Numbered from the stretch's first letter, positions 1 through 10,085 are shown. The stretch is DNA of 64,000 bases from Zestomonas carbonaria (GCF_904061905.1 NZ_CAJFCI010000086.1:1-64000); one strand, 5' to 3'. The notes: generated from the letters alone by a model not told the origin. A program made the numbers and translations.

Positions 1-86
1 TTGAGTTGGCGCTCAACGGTTTAACCCGTGCCTTCAGCCCCCGCAAGCCCTCCAGACGCCCCCTCGAAAATATTCCGGACAGTAGT

Positions 87-106
87 GCGCGAACGCGGGA
101 ATCCAT
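87..106. repeat. Single copy of GCGAACGCGGGAATCCA-type repeat
   Basis: The sequence GCGAACGCGGGAATCCA lies at the 3' edge of the universal stress protein gene and reaches its stop codon. The same core recurs, usually as facing pairs, near 29640-29713, 38933-39021 and 57908-57990. Only one half is seen here; the partner may lie outside the window. Confidence 0.6.
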
Positions 107-969
107 CAACGCTGCGCCACCAGTTCCTCCAGGTGATCGATGATCGCCTCCGGCTTGAGGACCAGGACGTCGCTTTCCAGCGTATCCAGCACCACCTCGG
201 CGGTATTGCCCATCAGCACGCCGGACAGGCCGGTGCGGGCGACCGTGCCGATCACCGTGACGACGGCTCCCAGCTTGTTCGCCACGTGCGGGATCAGTAC
301 GTCGGCGGGGCCTTCCTCGATATGCAATTGCTCGTCGCTGAAGCCGTACTCGGTCTGGAAGCTCTTGCACTGCTCGCGGTAGCGGGCCTCGATGGTTTCC
401 TTGAGCTGGAACACCGGATCGGAGGCGGACAGCATCGGCGAGGGGTGCGCGGCGATGACGTGCAGGTCGGCTTTGGCCAGGCCGGCGATATCGTAGGCGT
501 GGCTGATGATGGTGGCGTGCAGGGTGCGGTGCTCGCCATCGGCATTGCCGACGTCGACCGCGGCGAGGATGGTGCCGCCGGTCCAGGGCCTTTCGGTCTT
601 CACCATCAGCACCGGGCCAGGGCAGTAGCGCAGCAGTTTCCAGTCGTCCGGGGTGAGCAGGGCTCTCTTCAGCGGGTTGTCCGGCAGGTGATGCTTGATC
701 ACCAGCCCACAGCCCTCGGCCTGCTGCACGGTGATGATGGTCTCGTGCTGGGTTTCGTGCCAGGCCTGCTGGCTGGAGACGCTGAAGCCTTCCTGCTGGA
801 GGGTAGCGCTGATGCCGTCGAGATAGGCCGAGTGATCCTCTTTCTTGTCGCAGACCAGCAGGTGCAGGTGCGACTGGGTTACGTTGGCGATCAGCTTGGC
901 CCGCTTCAGCGCGAGGCTTTCCGGCTGGTCGGGTTCCATTACCACCAGAATGCTGCGTATGGCTTGCAT
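106..969 (-). CDS. Tandem universal stress protein (UspE-like)
   Basis: A 287-residue cytoplasmic protein made of two Usp folds in tandem. The first runs roughly over residues 1-140 and begins MQAIRSILVVMEPD. The second covers roughly 150-287 and ends with the G-x2-G-x9-G(S/T)-type nucleotide-binding signature, seen as GTVARTGLSGVLMGNTAEVV. Such proteins are linked to survival under oxygen limitation and stress; the biochemical role is usually unknown. The start at 969 is preferred over the longer frame to 990 because a strong GGGAGGTGG ribosome site sits just before it. The gene stands alone and diverges from miaE. The family call is firm; assignment as UspE rather than another tandem Usp is inference. 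Confidence 0.9.
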   Translation of the reverse strand: MQAIRSILVVMEPDQPESLALKRAKLIANVTQSHLHLLVCDKKEDHSAYLDGISATLQQEGFSVSSQQAWHETQHETIITVQQAEGCGLVIKHHLPDNPLKRALLTPDDWKLLRYCPGPVLMVKTERPWTGGTILAAVDVGNADGEHRTLHATIISHAYDIAGLAKADLHVIAAHPSPMLSASDPVFQLKETIEARYREQCKSFQTEYGFSDEQLHIEEGPADVLIPHVANKLGAVVTVIGTVARTGLSGVLMGNTAEVVLDTLESDVLVLKPEAIIDHLEELVAQR

Positions 970-1083
970 GGTTTCCACCTCCCTGAACATTGCGTATGCC
1001 TGGCTACAACTGTAGTTGTTAGTGGATAGAACGATTCTTGAGCTGGATCAATGGTGATCGCTGGTCCTCGCGACATGCATTCG

Positions 1084-1089
1084 TATAAT
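1084..1089 (+). promoter_or_regulatory. Candidate -10 element for miaE
   Basis: A perfect TATAAT lies 38 bp before the miaE start. No good -35 hexamer is visible 16-18 bp upstream (around 1060-1067), so this may be a weak or activator-dependent promoter. Confidence 0.4.
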
Positions 1090-1127
1090 GCCCAGCCTCC
1101 AATCCTTTGCACGCCCTTTGTGAGTCC

Positions 1128-1730
1128 ATGTCCCTGCTCCCGGAAATCGAATCTTTCCTGCTTTGCCCCACGCCAGATGCGTGGATCGCCCAGGCGCTGC
1201 AGAACCAGGATCTGCTGCTGATCGACCATGCCAACTGCGAGAAGAAGGCGGCATCGACCGCGCTGACCTTGCTGTTCCGTTATGTCGAAAAGGCCGATCT
1301 GCAATACAAATTGTCGCGATTGGCCCGTGAGGAGCTGCGCCATTTCGAGCAGGTGGCGGCGCTGATGGAAAAGCGCGGCATTCGCTACCGGCCGGTCAGC
1401 GCCGCACTCTACGCGCAGCGCCTGCACAAGCATATTCGCAGCAGCGAGCCACACAAGCTGGTGGATACCCTGATCGTCGGCGCCTTCATCGAGGCGCGCT
1501 CCTGTGAGCGTTTCCATCGCCTGGCGCCGTATCTGGACGAGGAGCTGGGCGGGTTCTACCGCTCGCTGCTCAAATCCGAGGCGCGGCATTACCAGGGTTA
1601 TCTGCAGATGGCCCAGGGCTATGCCGAGGAGTCGATCGACGAGCGCGTGGCGTTCTTCGCCGGGATCGAGCGCGATGCGATCCTGACGCCCGATGCGGAG
1701 TTCCGCTTCCACAGCGGAGCGGCTGCCTGA
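1128..1730 (+). CDS. miaE: tRNA 2-methylthio-cis-ribozeatin hydroxylase MiaE
   Basis: A 200-residue non-haem di-iron enzyme that hydroxylates the isopentenyl side chain of ms2i6A37 in tRNA. The ferritin-like diiron site is visible as E39 (in NCEKKA), E69-x2-H72 (EELRHFE) and E151-x2-H154 (SEARHYQ). The start at 1128 gives the usual family N-terminus MSLLPEI; a frame opening at 1107 adds seven residues without support. It converges on lpxH with only 10 bp between the stops. MiaE is known from Salmonella and Pseudomonas, and its presence implies that MiaA and MiaB lie elsewhere in the genome. Confidence 0.95.
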   Translation: MSLLPEIESFLLCPTPDAWIAQALQNQDLLLIDHANCEKKAASTALTLLFRYVEKADLQYKLSRLAREELRHFEQVAALMEKRGIRYRPVSAALYAQRLHKHIRSSEPHKLVDTLIVGAFIEARSCERFHRLAPYLDEELGGFYRSLLKSEARHYQGYLQMAQGYAEESIDERVAFFAGIERDAILTPDAEFRFHSGAAA

Positions 1731-1740
1731 AGGGCGGGCG

Positions 1741-2463
1741 TCAGTCGAGCTCGAATGGCGCCTGGTGGAAGCCCCGTTCGTCCACCTGCAGGGCCCAGCC
1801 CTGTTTGTCCCAGTCGCCGAGAACGATGCGTTGCGCGGGTTGGCCATTCACCTGCAGGTCGTGGATGGCCGGGCGATGGGTGTGGCCATGGATCAGCGTC
1901 CGCACCCCATGGGCGGCCATGACTCGCGGCACTTCATCCGATGTGACGTCGGTGATCTCGCTGGCCTTCATGCTGGTCTGCGCGCGGCTTTCCTTGCGCA
2001 GCTTGCGCGCCAGCTCGTGGCGGGTGGCCAGCGGCAGGTGGCGCAGGATCCACAACGTGACCGGATTGCGCAGCCAGCGGCGCAGGCGCATGTAGGCCTC
2101 GTCGCGGGTGCACAGGCTGTCGCCGTGCATCAGCAGCACCGGTTCGCCGTTCATCTCCACCCGCGTCGGGTCGGCGAGCAGGGTGCAGCCGGCTTCGCGG
2201 CAGAATTCGCGGCCGATCAGGAAGTCGCGGTTGCCGTGCATCAGGAAGATTTTCGTGCCGCTGTCGCTCAGCTTGCGCAGGGCCTTGGCGATGCCGCGCT
2301 GGAAGGGCGTCATGGCATCGTCGCCGATCCAGGCTTCGAAGAAGTCGCCAAGGATGTACAGCGCTTCGGCCCGGGAGGCGCGTCGCTCGAGAAAATGCAG
2401 AAACGCCCGGCTGATGTCCGGGCGTTCTTCTTCCAGGTGCAGGTCAGAGATCAGCAGGATCAT
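1741..2463 (-). CDS. lpxH: UDP-2,3-diacylglucosamine diphosphatase LpxH
   Basis: A 240-residue calcineurin-like phosphoesterase. It hydrolyses UDP-2,3-diacylglucosamine to lipid X at the inner membrane in lipid A biosynthesis. The metal ligands follow the usual order: D7-L-H9 (SDLHLEE), GDFFE, GNRDF and HGHTHRP near residue 195. The length matches the family. It lies downstream of ppiB on the same strand, separated by 131 bp that hold a strong inverted repeat, so cotranscription with ppiB is possible but the hairpin may limit it. Confidence 0.96.
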   Translation of the reverse strand: MILLISDLHLEEERPDISRAFLHFLERRASRAEALYILGDFFEAWIGDDAMTPFQRGIAKALRKLSDSGTKIFLMHGNRDFLIGREFCREAGCTLLADPTRVEMNGEPVLLMHGDSLCTRDEAYMRLRRWLRNPVTLWILRHLPLATRHELARKLRKESRAQTSMKASEITDVTSDEVPRVMAAHGVRTLIHGHTHRPAIHDLQVNGQPAQRIVLGDWDKQGWALQVDERGFHQAPFELD

Positions 2464-2493
2464 GGGCAGGCCGTTGAAAGGGTAGCGAGCGAA

Positions 2494-2569
2494 GGCCAGG
2501 CAGGGCGAAGACAGACGAGGGCGCAGTTGTAAATGAGTGGTCCGGGTCTGTCTTCAACGCCGCCTGGCC
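2494..2569. repeat. Long imperfect inverted repeat between ppiB and lpxH
   Basis: Two arms can pair: GGCCAGGC (2494-2501) with GCCTGGCC (2562-2569), and GAAGACAGAC (2507-2516) with GTCTGTCTTC (2546-2555). They are separated by a 5/6-nt internal loop and a 29-nt terminal loop. No U-tract follows on either side, so it is not a classic terminator. It would fold in the ppiB-lpxH intergenic RNA. Confidence 0.6.
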
Positions 2570-2594
2570 GAGCGCAGTGGTTTTCAGCGGCCTG

Positions 2595-3086
2595 TCAGAC
2601 GATTTCGGCTTTCTCGATCACCACATCATCCACCGGCACGTCCTGGTGGCCGGAGCGCATGGTGGTGGCCACGCCCTTGATCTTGTTGATCACGTCCATG
2701 CCCTCGACCACTTCGCCGAACACCGCGTAGCCCCAGCCCTGCACGGTCGGCGCACTGTGGTCGAGGAAGTTGTTGTCGGCGACGTTGATGAAGAACTGCG
2801 CGCTGGCCGAGTGCGGTTCCATGGTGCGGGCCATGGCGACGGTGCCGACCTTGTTGGACAGGCCGTTGTTGGCCTCGTTCTTGATCGGCGAGCGGGTGGA
2901 TTTCTGCTTCATGCCGGGCTCGAAACCGCCGCCCTGGATCATGAAGTTGTTGATCACGCGGTGGAAGATGGTGTTGTCGTAGTGACCGGCCTTAACGTAC
3001 TCCTCGAAGTTGGCCACGGTTTCCGGGGCCTTGTCGGCGAACAGTTGCAGGGTGATGACGCCGTAGTTGGTGTGCAATTTGATCAT
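2595..3086 (-). CDS. ppiB: Cytoplasmic cyclophilin peptidyl-prolyl isomerase B
   Basis: A 163-residue single-domain cyclophilin with no signal peptide, so cytoplasmic. It shows the catalytic FHRVI-N-FMIQGG block near residues 40-53, and the SASAQFFIN and FGEVVEGMDV blocks that form the proline pocket. It catalyses cis-trans isomerisation of X-Pro bonds during folding. It diverges from glnS across about 120 bp, and lpxH follows it on the same strand. The assignment is secure by motif content and length. Confidence 0.96.
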   Translation of the reverse strand: MIKLHTNYGVITLQLFADKAPETVANFEEYVKAGHYDNTIFHRVINNFMIQGGGFEPGMKQKSTRSPIKNEANNGLSNKVGTVAMARTMEPHSASAQFFINVADNNFLDHSAPTVQGWGYAVFGEVVEGMDVINKIKGVATTMRSGHQDVPVDDVVIEKAEIV

Positions 3087-3205
3087 GGTGAAATCGCTCT
3101 ATCGGGAAAATCGAAGGCCTGTCAGGGGGTTGACAGCTTCGGCTATGATAAGCGCTTTGATTTGAGCGGCCTACCCTGAGCCGCACCAGCGCGATCAAGG
3201 ACCCC

Positions 3206-4890
3206 ATGAGCAAGCCCAGCGTCGAAACCAAAGAAGGCACCGCAGCCGCCAATTTTCTCCGCCCCATCGTCCAGGCCGACCTGGACAGCGGCAAGCACGG
3301 CAAGATCGTCACCCGCTTCCCGCCGGAGCCCAACGGCTACCTGCACATCGGTCATGCCAAGTCGATCTGCCTGAACTTCGGCCTCGCCCAGGAGTTCGGT
3401 GGCGAGTGCAACCTGCGCTTCGACGATACCAACCCGGCCAAGGAAGACCAGGAATACATCGACGCCATCGAGAACGACGTGAAGTGGCTGGGCTTCCAGT
3501 GGGCCGGCGAGCCGCACTATGCCTCCGACTATTTCGACCAGTTGCACGACTGGGCCGTCGAGCTGATCAAGGCCGGCAAGGCCTTCGTCTGCGACCTGTC
3601 GCCCGAGCAGGCGCGCGAGTACCGTGGCAGCCTGACCGAGCCGGGCAAGAACAGCCCGTTCCGCGACCGTTCGGTGGAGGAGAACCTGGACCTGTTCGCC
3701 CGCATGCGTGCCGGCGAGTTCCCGGACGGCACCAGGTCGCTGCGCGCGAAGATCGACATGTCGTCGCCGAACATGAACCTGCGCGACCCGATCCTCTATC
3801 GCATCCGCCATGCCCATCACCACCAGACCGGTGACAAGTGGTGCATCTACCCGAGCTACGACTTCACCCATGGCCAGTCGGACGCCATCGAGGGCATCAC
3901 CCACTCCATCTGCACCCTGGAGTTCGAGGATCATCGCCCGCTCTACGAATGGTTCCTGGACAACCTGCCTGTGCCGTGCAAGCCGCGCCAGTACGAGTTC
4001 TCGCGCCTCAACCTGAACTACACCATCACCAGCAAGCGCAAGCTCAAGCAACTGGTGGACGAAGGGCACGTGGCCGGCTGGGACGATCCGCGCATGTCCA
4101 CCCTGTCCGGTTACCGCCGTCGTGGCTACACCCCGGAATCGATCCGCAACTTCTGCGAGATGATCGGCGTCAACCGCGCCAGCGGCGTGGTCGACATCGG
4201 CATGCTGGAGTTCGCCATCCGCGACCACCTGGATGCCACCGCGCCGCGCGCCATGTGCGTGCTCAAGCCGCTCAAGGTGGTGATCACCAATTATCCCGAG
4301 GGCAAGGTCGAGCAGCTCGAGCTGCCGCGTCATCCCAAGCAGGACATGGGCGTGCGCATGCTGCCGTTCTCCCGCGAGCTGTACATCGATGCCGGCGATT
4401 TCGAAGAAAACCCGCCGGCCGGCTACAAGCGCCTGGTGCCCGGTGGCGAAGTGCGCCTGCGCGGCAGCTACGTGATCCGTGCCGATGAGGCGATCAAGGA
4501 CGAAGCCGGCAATGTCGTCGAGCTGCGCTGCTCCTATGACGAGAACACCCTGGGCAAGAACCCCGAAGGCCGTAAGGTCAAGGGTGTGATCCACTGGGTG
4601 CCGGCCGAAGGCAGTATCGAGTGCGAAGTGCGCCTGTACGACCGCCTGTTCCGCTCGCCGAACCCGGAGAAGGCCGAAGAGGGCGGCAGCTTCCTCGACA
4701 ACATCAACCCCGAGTCGTTGCTCGTCCTGAAGGGCTGCCGCGCCGAGCCGTCGCTGGCCCAGGCGCAGCCTGAGGACCGCTTCCAGTTCGAGCGCGAAGG
4801 CTATTTCTGCGCCGACCTCAAGGACAGCAAGCCGGGCGCCCCGGTGTTCAACCGTACCGTCACCCTGCGTGATTCCTGGGGTGGCCAATA

Positions 4891-4891
<1 letters not shown>
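3206..4891 (+). CDS. glnS: Glutaminyl-tRNA synthetase
   Basis: A 561-residue class I aminoacyl-tRNA synthetase that charges tRNA-Gln. The HIGH motif is seen as PNGYLHIGHAKS near residues 34-45, and the KMSKS equivalent as TITSKRKL near residue 275. The C-terminal part is the usual double beta-barrel anticodon-binding region. A cytoplasmic enzyme of normal length. Its stop codon overlaps the cysS start by one base (TAATG), so the two synthetases are translationally coupled. Confidence 0.98.
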
Positions 4892-6276
<1,385 letters not shown>

Positions 6277-6352
6277 ATGCCGCTGGGGTTGCCACCCATC
6301 CTGCGGACCCCAGGCAGGGTGGGGTGACAGCCCATCAAAAATTACCGCCAGA

Positions 6353-6388
6353 AACAGGAAAGGCCGCGAATGCGGCCTTTCCTGTTTT
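6353..6388. terminator. Bidirectional terminator between cysS and folD
   Basis: A GC-rich hairpin with arms AACAGGAAAGGCCGC and GCGGCCTTTCCTGTT, loop GAAT, flanked by A-rich and T-rich runs. It can serve both converging genes. Confidence 0.9.
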
Positions 6389-6399
6389 CGTCGAACATC

Positions 6400-7254
6400 T
6401 TACGAATGCAGGTGCTCCGCCGCATAGAGCGTGTTCTCCAGCAGGCAGGCGCGGGTCATCGGGCCGACGCCGCCGGGAACCGGGGTGATCCAACTGGCGC
6501 GGGGCAGGGCGGTCTCATAGACCACGTCGCCCACCAGCTTGCCGTCTTCCTGGCGATTGATGCCGACATCGATGACCACTGCGCCGGGCTTGATCCACTC
6601 GCCCTTGACCAGCCCGGGCTTGCCGACGGCCACCACCACCAGGTCGGCGCTGGCGACGTGGCTGGCCAGGTCCTTGGTGAAGCGGTGGGTCACGGTGACG
6701 GTGCAGCCGGCCAGCAACAGTTCCAGCGCCATCGGGCGGCCGACGATATTGGAGGCTCCGACCACCACCGCGTGCATACCGTACAGGTTCACCCCGGTGC
6801 TGTGCAGCAGGGTCATGATCCCTTTCGGCGTGCAGGGACGCAGCAGCGGGATGCGCTGGGCGAGGCGGCCGACGTTATAAGGGTGGAAACCGTCGACATC
6901 CTTGTCCGGGCGAATGCGTTCGAGCAGTTGCGAGGCATCCAGATGCTCCGGCAGAGGAAGCTGGACCAGGATGCCGTCGATGTTCGGGTCGTCATTCAGG
7001 CTGTCGATCAGCTCGCGCAGCTCCTGCTGGCTGGTGGTGGCCGGCAGGTCGTAGGCCTGGGACAGAAAGCCCACTTCCTCGCAGTCCTTGCGCTTGTGCG
7101 AGACATAGACCTGGGAGGCGGGGTCGGTGCCGACCAGGATTACCGCCAGGCCAGGAGTGCGCAGGCCATGCTGGCTGCGTTCGGCGACGCGCTGGGCGAT
7201 CTGCTGGCGGAGGTTGGCGGCGATCGCTTTGCCGTCGATCAATTGTGCGGTCAT
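6400..7254 (-). CDS. folD: Bifunctional methylenetetrahydrofolate dehydrogenase/cyclohydrolase
   Basis: A 284-residue FolD that interconverts 5,10-methylene-THF and 10-formyl-THF in one-carbon metabolism, using NADP. The substrate-site pair Y50 and catalytic K54 lie in QVYVSHKRK. The DGILVQLPLP signature and the Rossmann block VVGASNIVGRP are present, as is the C-terminal PGGVGPMT motif. Cytoplasmic and of usual length. It is transcribed toward cysS and stops at their shared terminator. Confidence 0.97.
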   Translation of the reverse strand: MTAQLIDGKAIAANLRQQIAQRVAERSQHGLRTPGLAVILVGTDPASQVYVSHKRKDCEEVGFLSQAYDLPATTSQQELRELIDSLNDDPNIDGILVQLPLPEHLDASQLLERIRPDKDVDGFHPYNVGRLAQRIPLLRPCTPKGIMTLLHSTGVNLYGMHAVVVGASNIVGRPMALELLLAGCTVTVTHRFTKDLASHVASADLVVVAVGKPGLVKGEWIKPGAVVIDVGINRQEDGKLVGDVVYETALPRASWITPVPGGVGPMTRACLLENTLYAAEHLHS

Positions 7255-7386
7255 GACGCGTGGTTAACCATTGGAAAGGATTGAAAAAGGACGCGCATTC
7301 TCGCATGACCGGAGGAGCGGGCAAAGGCGGAGGCGTGCGGTTTTCCCGTAACTCATTTATCTCGCTGAATTTTTTACGTTTTATAG

Positions 7387-7415
7387 TTGACGTGCCTGAA
7401 GCGCCCCATTAAGAT
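7387..7415 (+). promoter_or_regulatory. Promoter of the tRNA cluster
   Basis: TTGACG (7387-7392) and TAAGAT (7410-7415) are separated by 17 bp. A GC-rich discriminator (CGCCCCGC) follows the -10, which is typical of stringently controlled stable-RNA promoters. It reads toward the three tRNA genes after a leader of about 110 nt. Confidence 0.75.
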
Positions 7416-7531
7416 TCGCCCCGCTTGTCGAGCACGGCTAGCGCGGGGTTAGAAGGCGAATGCGAGTCCATGTGTGGTTCGCAAAAGCCAGGGCTTTTAA
7501 TCTGTGCTTCAACCGAAGTGCCGATGATCAA

Positions 7532-7608
7532 GCGCCCGTAGCTCAGCTGGATAGAGCATCCGCCTTCTAAGCGGATGGTCGCAGGTTCGAGTCCTGCCGG
7601 GTGCGCCA
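7532..7608 (+). tRNA. tRNA-Arg (anticodon TCT)
   Basis: A 77-nt cloverleaf with acceptor arms GCGCCCG and CGGGTGC, encoded CCA, anticodon loop CTTCTAA closed by ATCCGC/GCGGAT, and a normal T-loop GGTTCGAGTCC. It reads AGA codons. First gene of the three-tRNA cluster. Confidence 0.97.
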
Positions 7609-7645
7609 TTCGGCAGTTCAGGCAAGCGATGCAAGATGCAATATG

Positions 7646-7721
7646 GTGGGCGTAGCTCAGTTGGTAGAGCGCAGGATTGTGATTCCTGTTGTCGTGGGTT
7701 CGATTCCCATCGTCCACCCCA
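7646..7721 (+). tRNA. tRNA-His (anticodon GTG)
   Basis: Acceptor arms GTGGGCG/CGTCCAC with discriminator C and encoded CCA. The G at 7645 is the G-1 residue typical of tRNA-His. The anticodon loop is TTGTGAT. Second gene of the cluster. Confidence 0.97.
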
Positions 7722-7728
7722 TATTCCA

Positions 7729-7758
7729 CAAGACGCCAGGTTCAAGCCTGGCGTCTTG
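7729..7758 (+). terminator. Strong hairpin between tRNA-His and tRNA-Leu
   Basis: A 12-bp perfect stem (CAAGACGCCAGG with CCTGGCGTCTTG) with a 6-nt loop lies between the second and third tRNA genes. The following T content is weak (GCTTTAG), so it may be a partial terminator or a processing signal rather than a full stop. Confidence 0.6.
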
Positions 7759-7773
7759 CTTTAGAGCTAGTCT

Positions 7774-7858
7774 GCGGACGTGGTGAAATTGGTAGACACA
7801 CCAGATTTAGGTTCTGGCGCCGCAAGGTGTGAGAGTTCGAGTCTCTCCGTCCGCACCA
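7774..7858 (+). tRNA. tRNA-Leu (anticodon TAG)
   Basis: An 85-nt class II tRNA with acceptor GCGGACG/CGTCCGC, anticodon loop TTTAGGT, a long variable arm and encoded CCA. Last gene of the cluster. The next gene is tig. Confidence 0.97.
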
Positions 7859-7904
7859 CCTTTCCCGTGTTATTTCCCTCCTTATTTAACCTGCGTCCGG
7901 CAGG

Positions 7905-7933
7905 GTGACTTCTGCGAAATCACCTACTAGAAT
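7905..7933 (+). promoter_or_regulatory. Candidate tig promoter
   Basis: GTGACT (7905-7910) and TAGAAT (7928-7933) with a 17-bp spacer, about 60 bp before the tig start. The match to sigma-70 consensus is moderate. Confidence 0.45.
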
Positions 7934-7994
7934 GCTTGCCCTTGATTCTAGGGCTGGTAACGGCCGGCTAACGTCTGTGCAACGAGGAATATCC

Positions 7995-9305
7995 ATGCAA
8001 GTTTCTGTTGAAAACACTTCCGCTCTTGAGCGCCGCATGACTGTCGGCGTCCCGGCCGCGCGTATCGAGACCGAAGTCGACAAGCGTCTGCAACAGACTG
8101 CCCGCCGCGCCAAGATCCCAGGTTTCCGCCCGGGCAAAGTGCCCATGAGCGTCATTCGCCAGCGCTACGAAGGCGCCGCGCGCCAGGAAGCCCTGAGCGA
8201 CCTGATCCAGGAAACCTTCTACGAAGCGGTCGTCGAGCAGAAGCTCAACCCGGCCGGTGCGCCGTCCGTCGAGCCGAAGACCTTCGAGAAGGGCAAGGAC
8301 CTGGAGTACGTCGCCACTTTCGAAGTGTTCCCCGAGTTCCAGGTGGCCGGTTTCGAAGGTATCGCCGTCGAGCGCCTGCAGGCCGATGTCCAGGACTCCG
8401 ACGTGGACAACATGCTGGAAATCCTGCGCAAGCAGAACACCCGTTTCGAGAAGGTCGAGCGTGAAGCCCAGGACGGCGACCAGTTGAACATCGACTTCGT
8501 CGGCAAGATCGACGGCGAAGCCTTTGCTGGCGGTTCGGCCAAGGGAACTGCCCTGGTGCTGGGCTCCGGTCGCATGATCCCGGGCTTCGAAGAAGGCCTG
8601 GTCGGCGCCAAGGCGGGTGAGGAACGCGTGCTCAGCCTGACTTTCCCGGCCGACTACCAGAACCTGGACCTGGCCGGTAAGTCCGCCGAGTTCACCGTCA
8701 CCGTCAACAGCGTTTCCGAGGCCAAGCTGCCCGAGCTGAACGACGAGTTCTTCGCCCTGTTCGGCATCAAGGAAGGCGGTCTCGAAGGTTTCCGCGCCGA
8801 GGTCGGCAAGAACATGGAGCGCGAGCTGCGCCAGGCCATCAAGTCCAAGGTGAAGAACCAGGTGATGGACGGCCTGCTGGCCGCCAACCCGATCGAAGTG
8901 CCGAAGGCGCTGATCGGCAACGAAGTGAACCGTCTGCGCGTGCAGGCCGTCCAGCAGTTCGGTGGCAACATCAAGCCCGACCAACTGCCGGCCGAGCTGT
9001 TCGAAGAGCAGGCCAGGCGCCGTGTCGTGCTGGGCCTGATCGTCGCCGAAGTGGTCAAGCAGTTCGAGCTGAAGCCGGACGAAGCACGTGTTCGCGAGCT
9101 GATCCAGGAGATGGCCTCGGCTTACCAGGAGCCGGAACAAGTGGTGGCCTGGTACTACAAGAACGACCAGCAACTGAACGAAGTGCGTTCGGTTGTGCTG
9201 GAAGAACAAGTTGTAGATACTGTCCTGCAGAAGGCCCAAGTGACCGATAAGCAGGTCTCTTACGAGGAAGCGGTCAAGCCGGCTGAAGCTCCAAAAGCTG
9301 CCTGA
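7995..9305 (+). CDS. tig: Trigger factor, ribosome-associated chaperone
   Basis: A 436-residue chaperone and prolyl isomerase that binds nascent chains at the ribosomal exit tunnel. The N-terminal ribosome-binding signature is visible as GFRPGKVPMSVI near residues 43-54. A central FKBP domain (about 150-245, with DQLNIDFVGKIDG) and the helical C-terminal chaperone domain follow. The start MQVSVENTS is preceded by AACGAGG; the frame opens upstream at 7905 but the family begins here. It is followed by clpP and clpX, the conserved folding/degradation cluster. Confidence 0.97.
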   Translation: MQVSVENTSALERRMTVGVPAARIETEVDKRLQQTARRAKIPGFRPGKVPMSVIRQRYEGAARQEALSDLIQETFYEAVVEQKLNPAGAPSVEPKTFEKGKDLEYVATFEVFPEFQVAGFEGIAVERLQADVQDSDVDNMLEILRKQNTRFEKVEREAQDGDQLNIDFVGKIDGEAFAGGSAKGTALVLGSGRMIPGFEEGLVGAKAGEERVLSLTFPADYQNLDLAGKSAEFTVTVNSVSEAKLPELNDEFFALFGIKEGGLEGFRAEVGKNMERELRQAIKSKVKNQVMDGLLAANPIEVPKALIGNEVNRLRVQAVQQFGGNIKPDQLPAELFEEQARRRVVLGLIVAEVVKQFELKPDEARVRELIQEMASAYQEPEQVVAWYYKNDQQLNEVRSVVLEEQVVDTVLQKAQVTDKQVSYEEAVKPAEAPKAA

Positions 9306-9328
9306 CCGAACCGCTGTTAGAGCACTCC

Positions 9329-9354
9329 ATAAGCCAGCCTCCGCGCTGGCTTAT
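9329..9354 (+). terminator. Hairpin after tig
   Basis: A 10-bp stem ATAAGCCAGC/GCTGGCTTAT with a 6-nt loop lies 24 bp after the tig stop. There is no T-run, so it may act as a weak terminator or an mRNA stabiliser before clpP. Confidence 0.5.
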
Positions 9355-9395
9355 GTGTATCTGAGACATGACAAGTTAGGGAGCGATCGCACGAC

Positions 9396-10040
9396 ATGTC
9401 CCGTAATCCTCTTTTTATGCAGCAAATGCCCGATATCCAGGCCGCTGGTGGCCTGGTGCCGATGGTGATCGAGCAGTCTGCTCGCGGCGAACGCGCCTAC
9501 GATATCTATTCGCGCCTGTTGAAGGAGCGGGTGATCTTCCTGGTCGGCCAGGTCGAGGACTACATGGCCAACCTCGTGGTGGCCCAGTTGCTGTTCCTCG
9601 AGGCCGAGAACCCGGACAAGGACATTCACCTGTACATCAACTCGCCGGGCGGCTCGGTGACCGCGGGCATGTCGATCTACGACACCATGCAGTTCATCAA
9701 GCCCGACGTATCGACCATCTGCATCGGCCAGGCCTGCAGCATGGGCGCCTTGCTGCTGGCCGGCGGCGCCGCGGGCAAGCGCTACTGCCTGCCGCACTCG
9801 CGGATGATGATCCACCAGCCGCTGGGCGGCTTCCAGGGTCAGGCCTCGGATATCGAGATCCATGCCCGCGAGATCCTCACCATCCGCGAGCGCCTGAACA
9901 AGATCCTCGCCGAGCATTGTGGCCAGCCGATCGACGTGATCGCCCGCGATACCGACCGCGACAACTTCATGAGTGGCGAGGAAGCCGTCAAGTACGGCCT
10001 CATCGACCAAGTGCTGACCCGGCGCCAGATCGCCGGCTAA
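9396..10040 (+). CDS. clpP: ATP-dependent Clp protease proteolytic subunit
   Basis: A 214-residue serine peptidase that forms the tetradecameric chamber of ClpXP/ClpAP. The catalytic triad is S115 (QACSMGA), H140 (RMMIHQP) and D189 (DRDNFMS), with the same spacing as the E. coli enzyme. A short N-terminal propeptide is expected. It is followed by its ATPase partner clpX 107 bp downstream. Confidence 0.98.
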   Translation: MSRNPLFMQQMPDIQAAGGLVPMVIEQSARGERAYDIYSRLLKERVIFLVGQVEDYMANLVVAQLLFLEAENPDKDIHLYINSPGGSVTAGMSIYDTMQFIKPDVSTICIGQACSMGALLLAGGAAGKRYCLPHSRMMIHQPLGGFQGQASDIEIHAREILTIRERLNKILAEHCGQPIDVIARDTDRDNFMSGEEAVKYGLIDQVLTRRQIAG

Positions 10041-10085
10041 GCCATCCACCCCTTGCGGTCGGCCGCTGGCCGGCCGTTGCGCGGG

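Noticed and set aside
3129..3149. TTGACA/TATGAT promoter for glnS
   Set aside because: The two hexamers are only 9 bp apart, so they cannot form one promoter; no better -35 was seen for TATGAT.
3143..4888. Very long open frames opposite glnS, metH, lon, cysI and other genes
   Set aside because: In high-GC DNA the antisense strand of a real gene often stays open. These frames are low-complexity (Ala/Val/Gly/His-rich), lack ribosome sites and family motifs, and mirror well-recognised genes.
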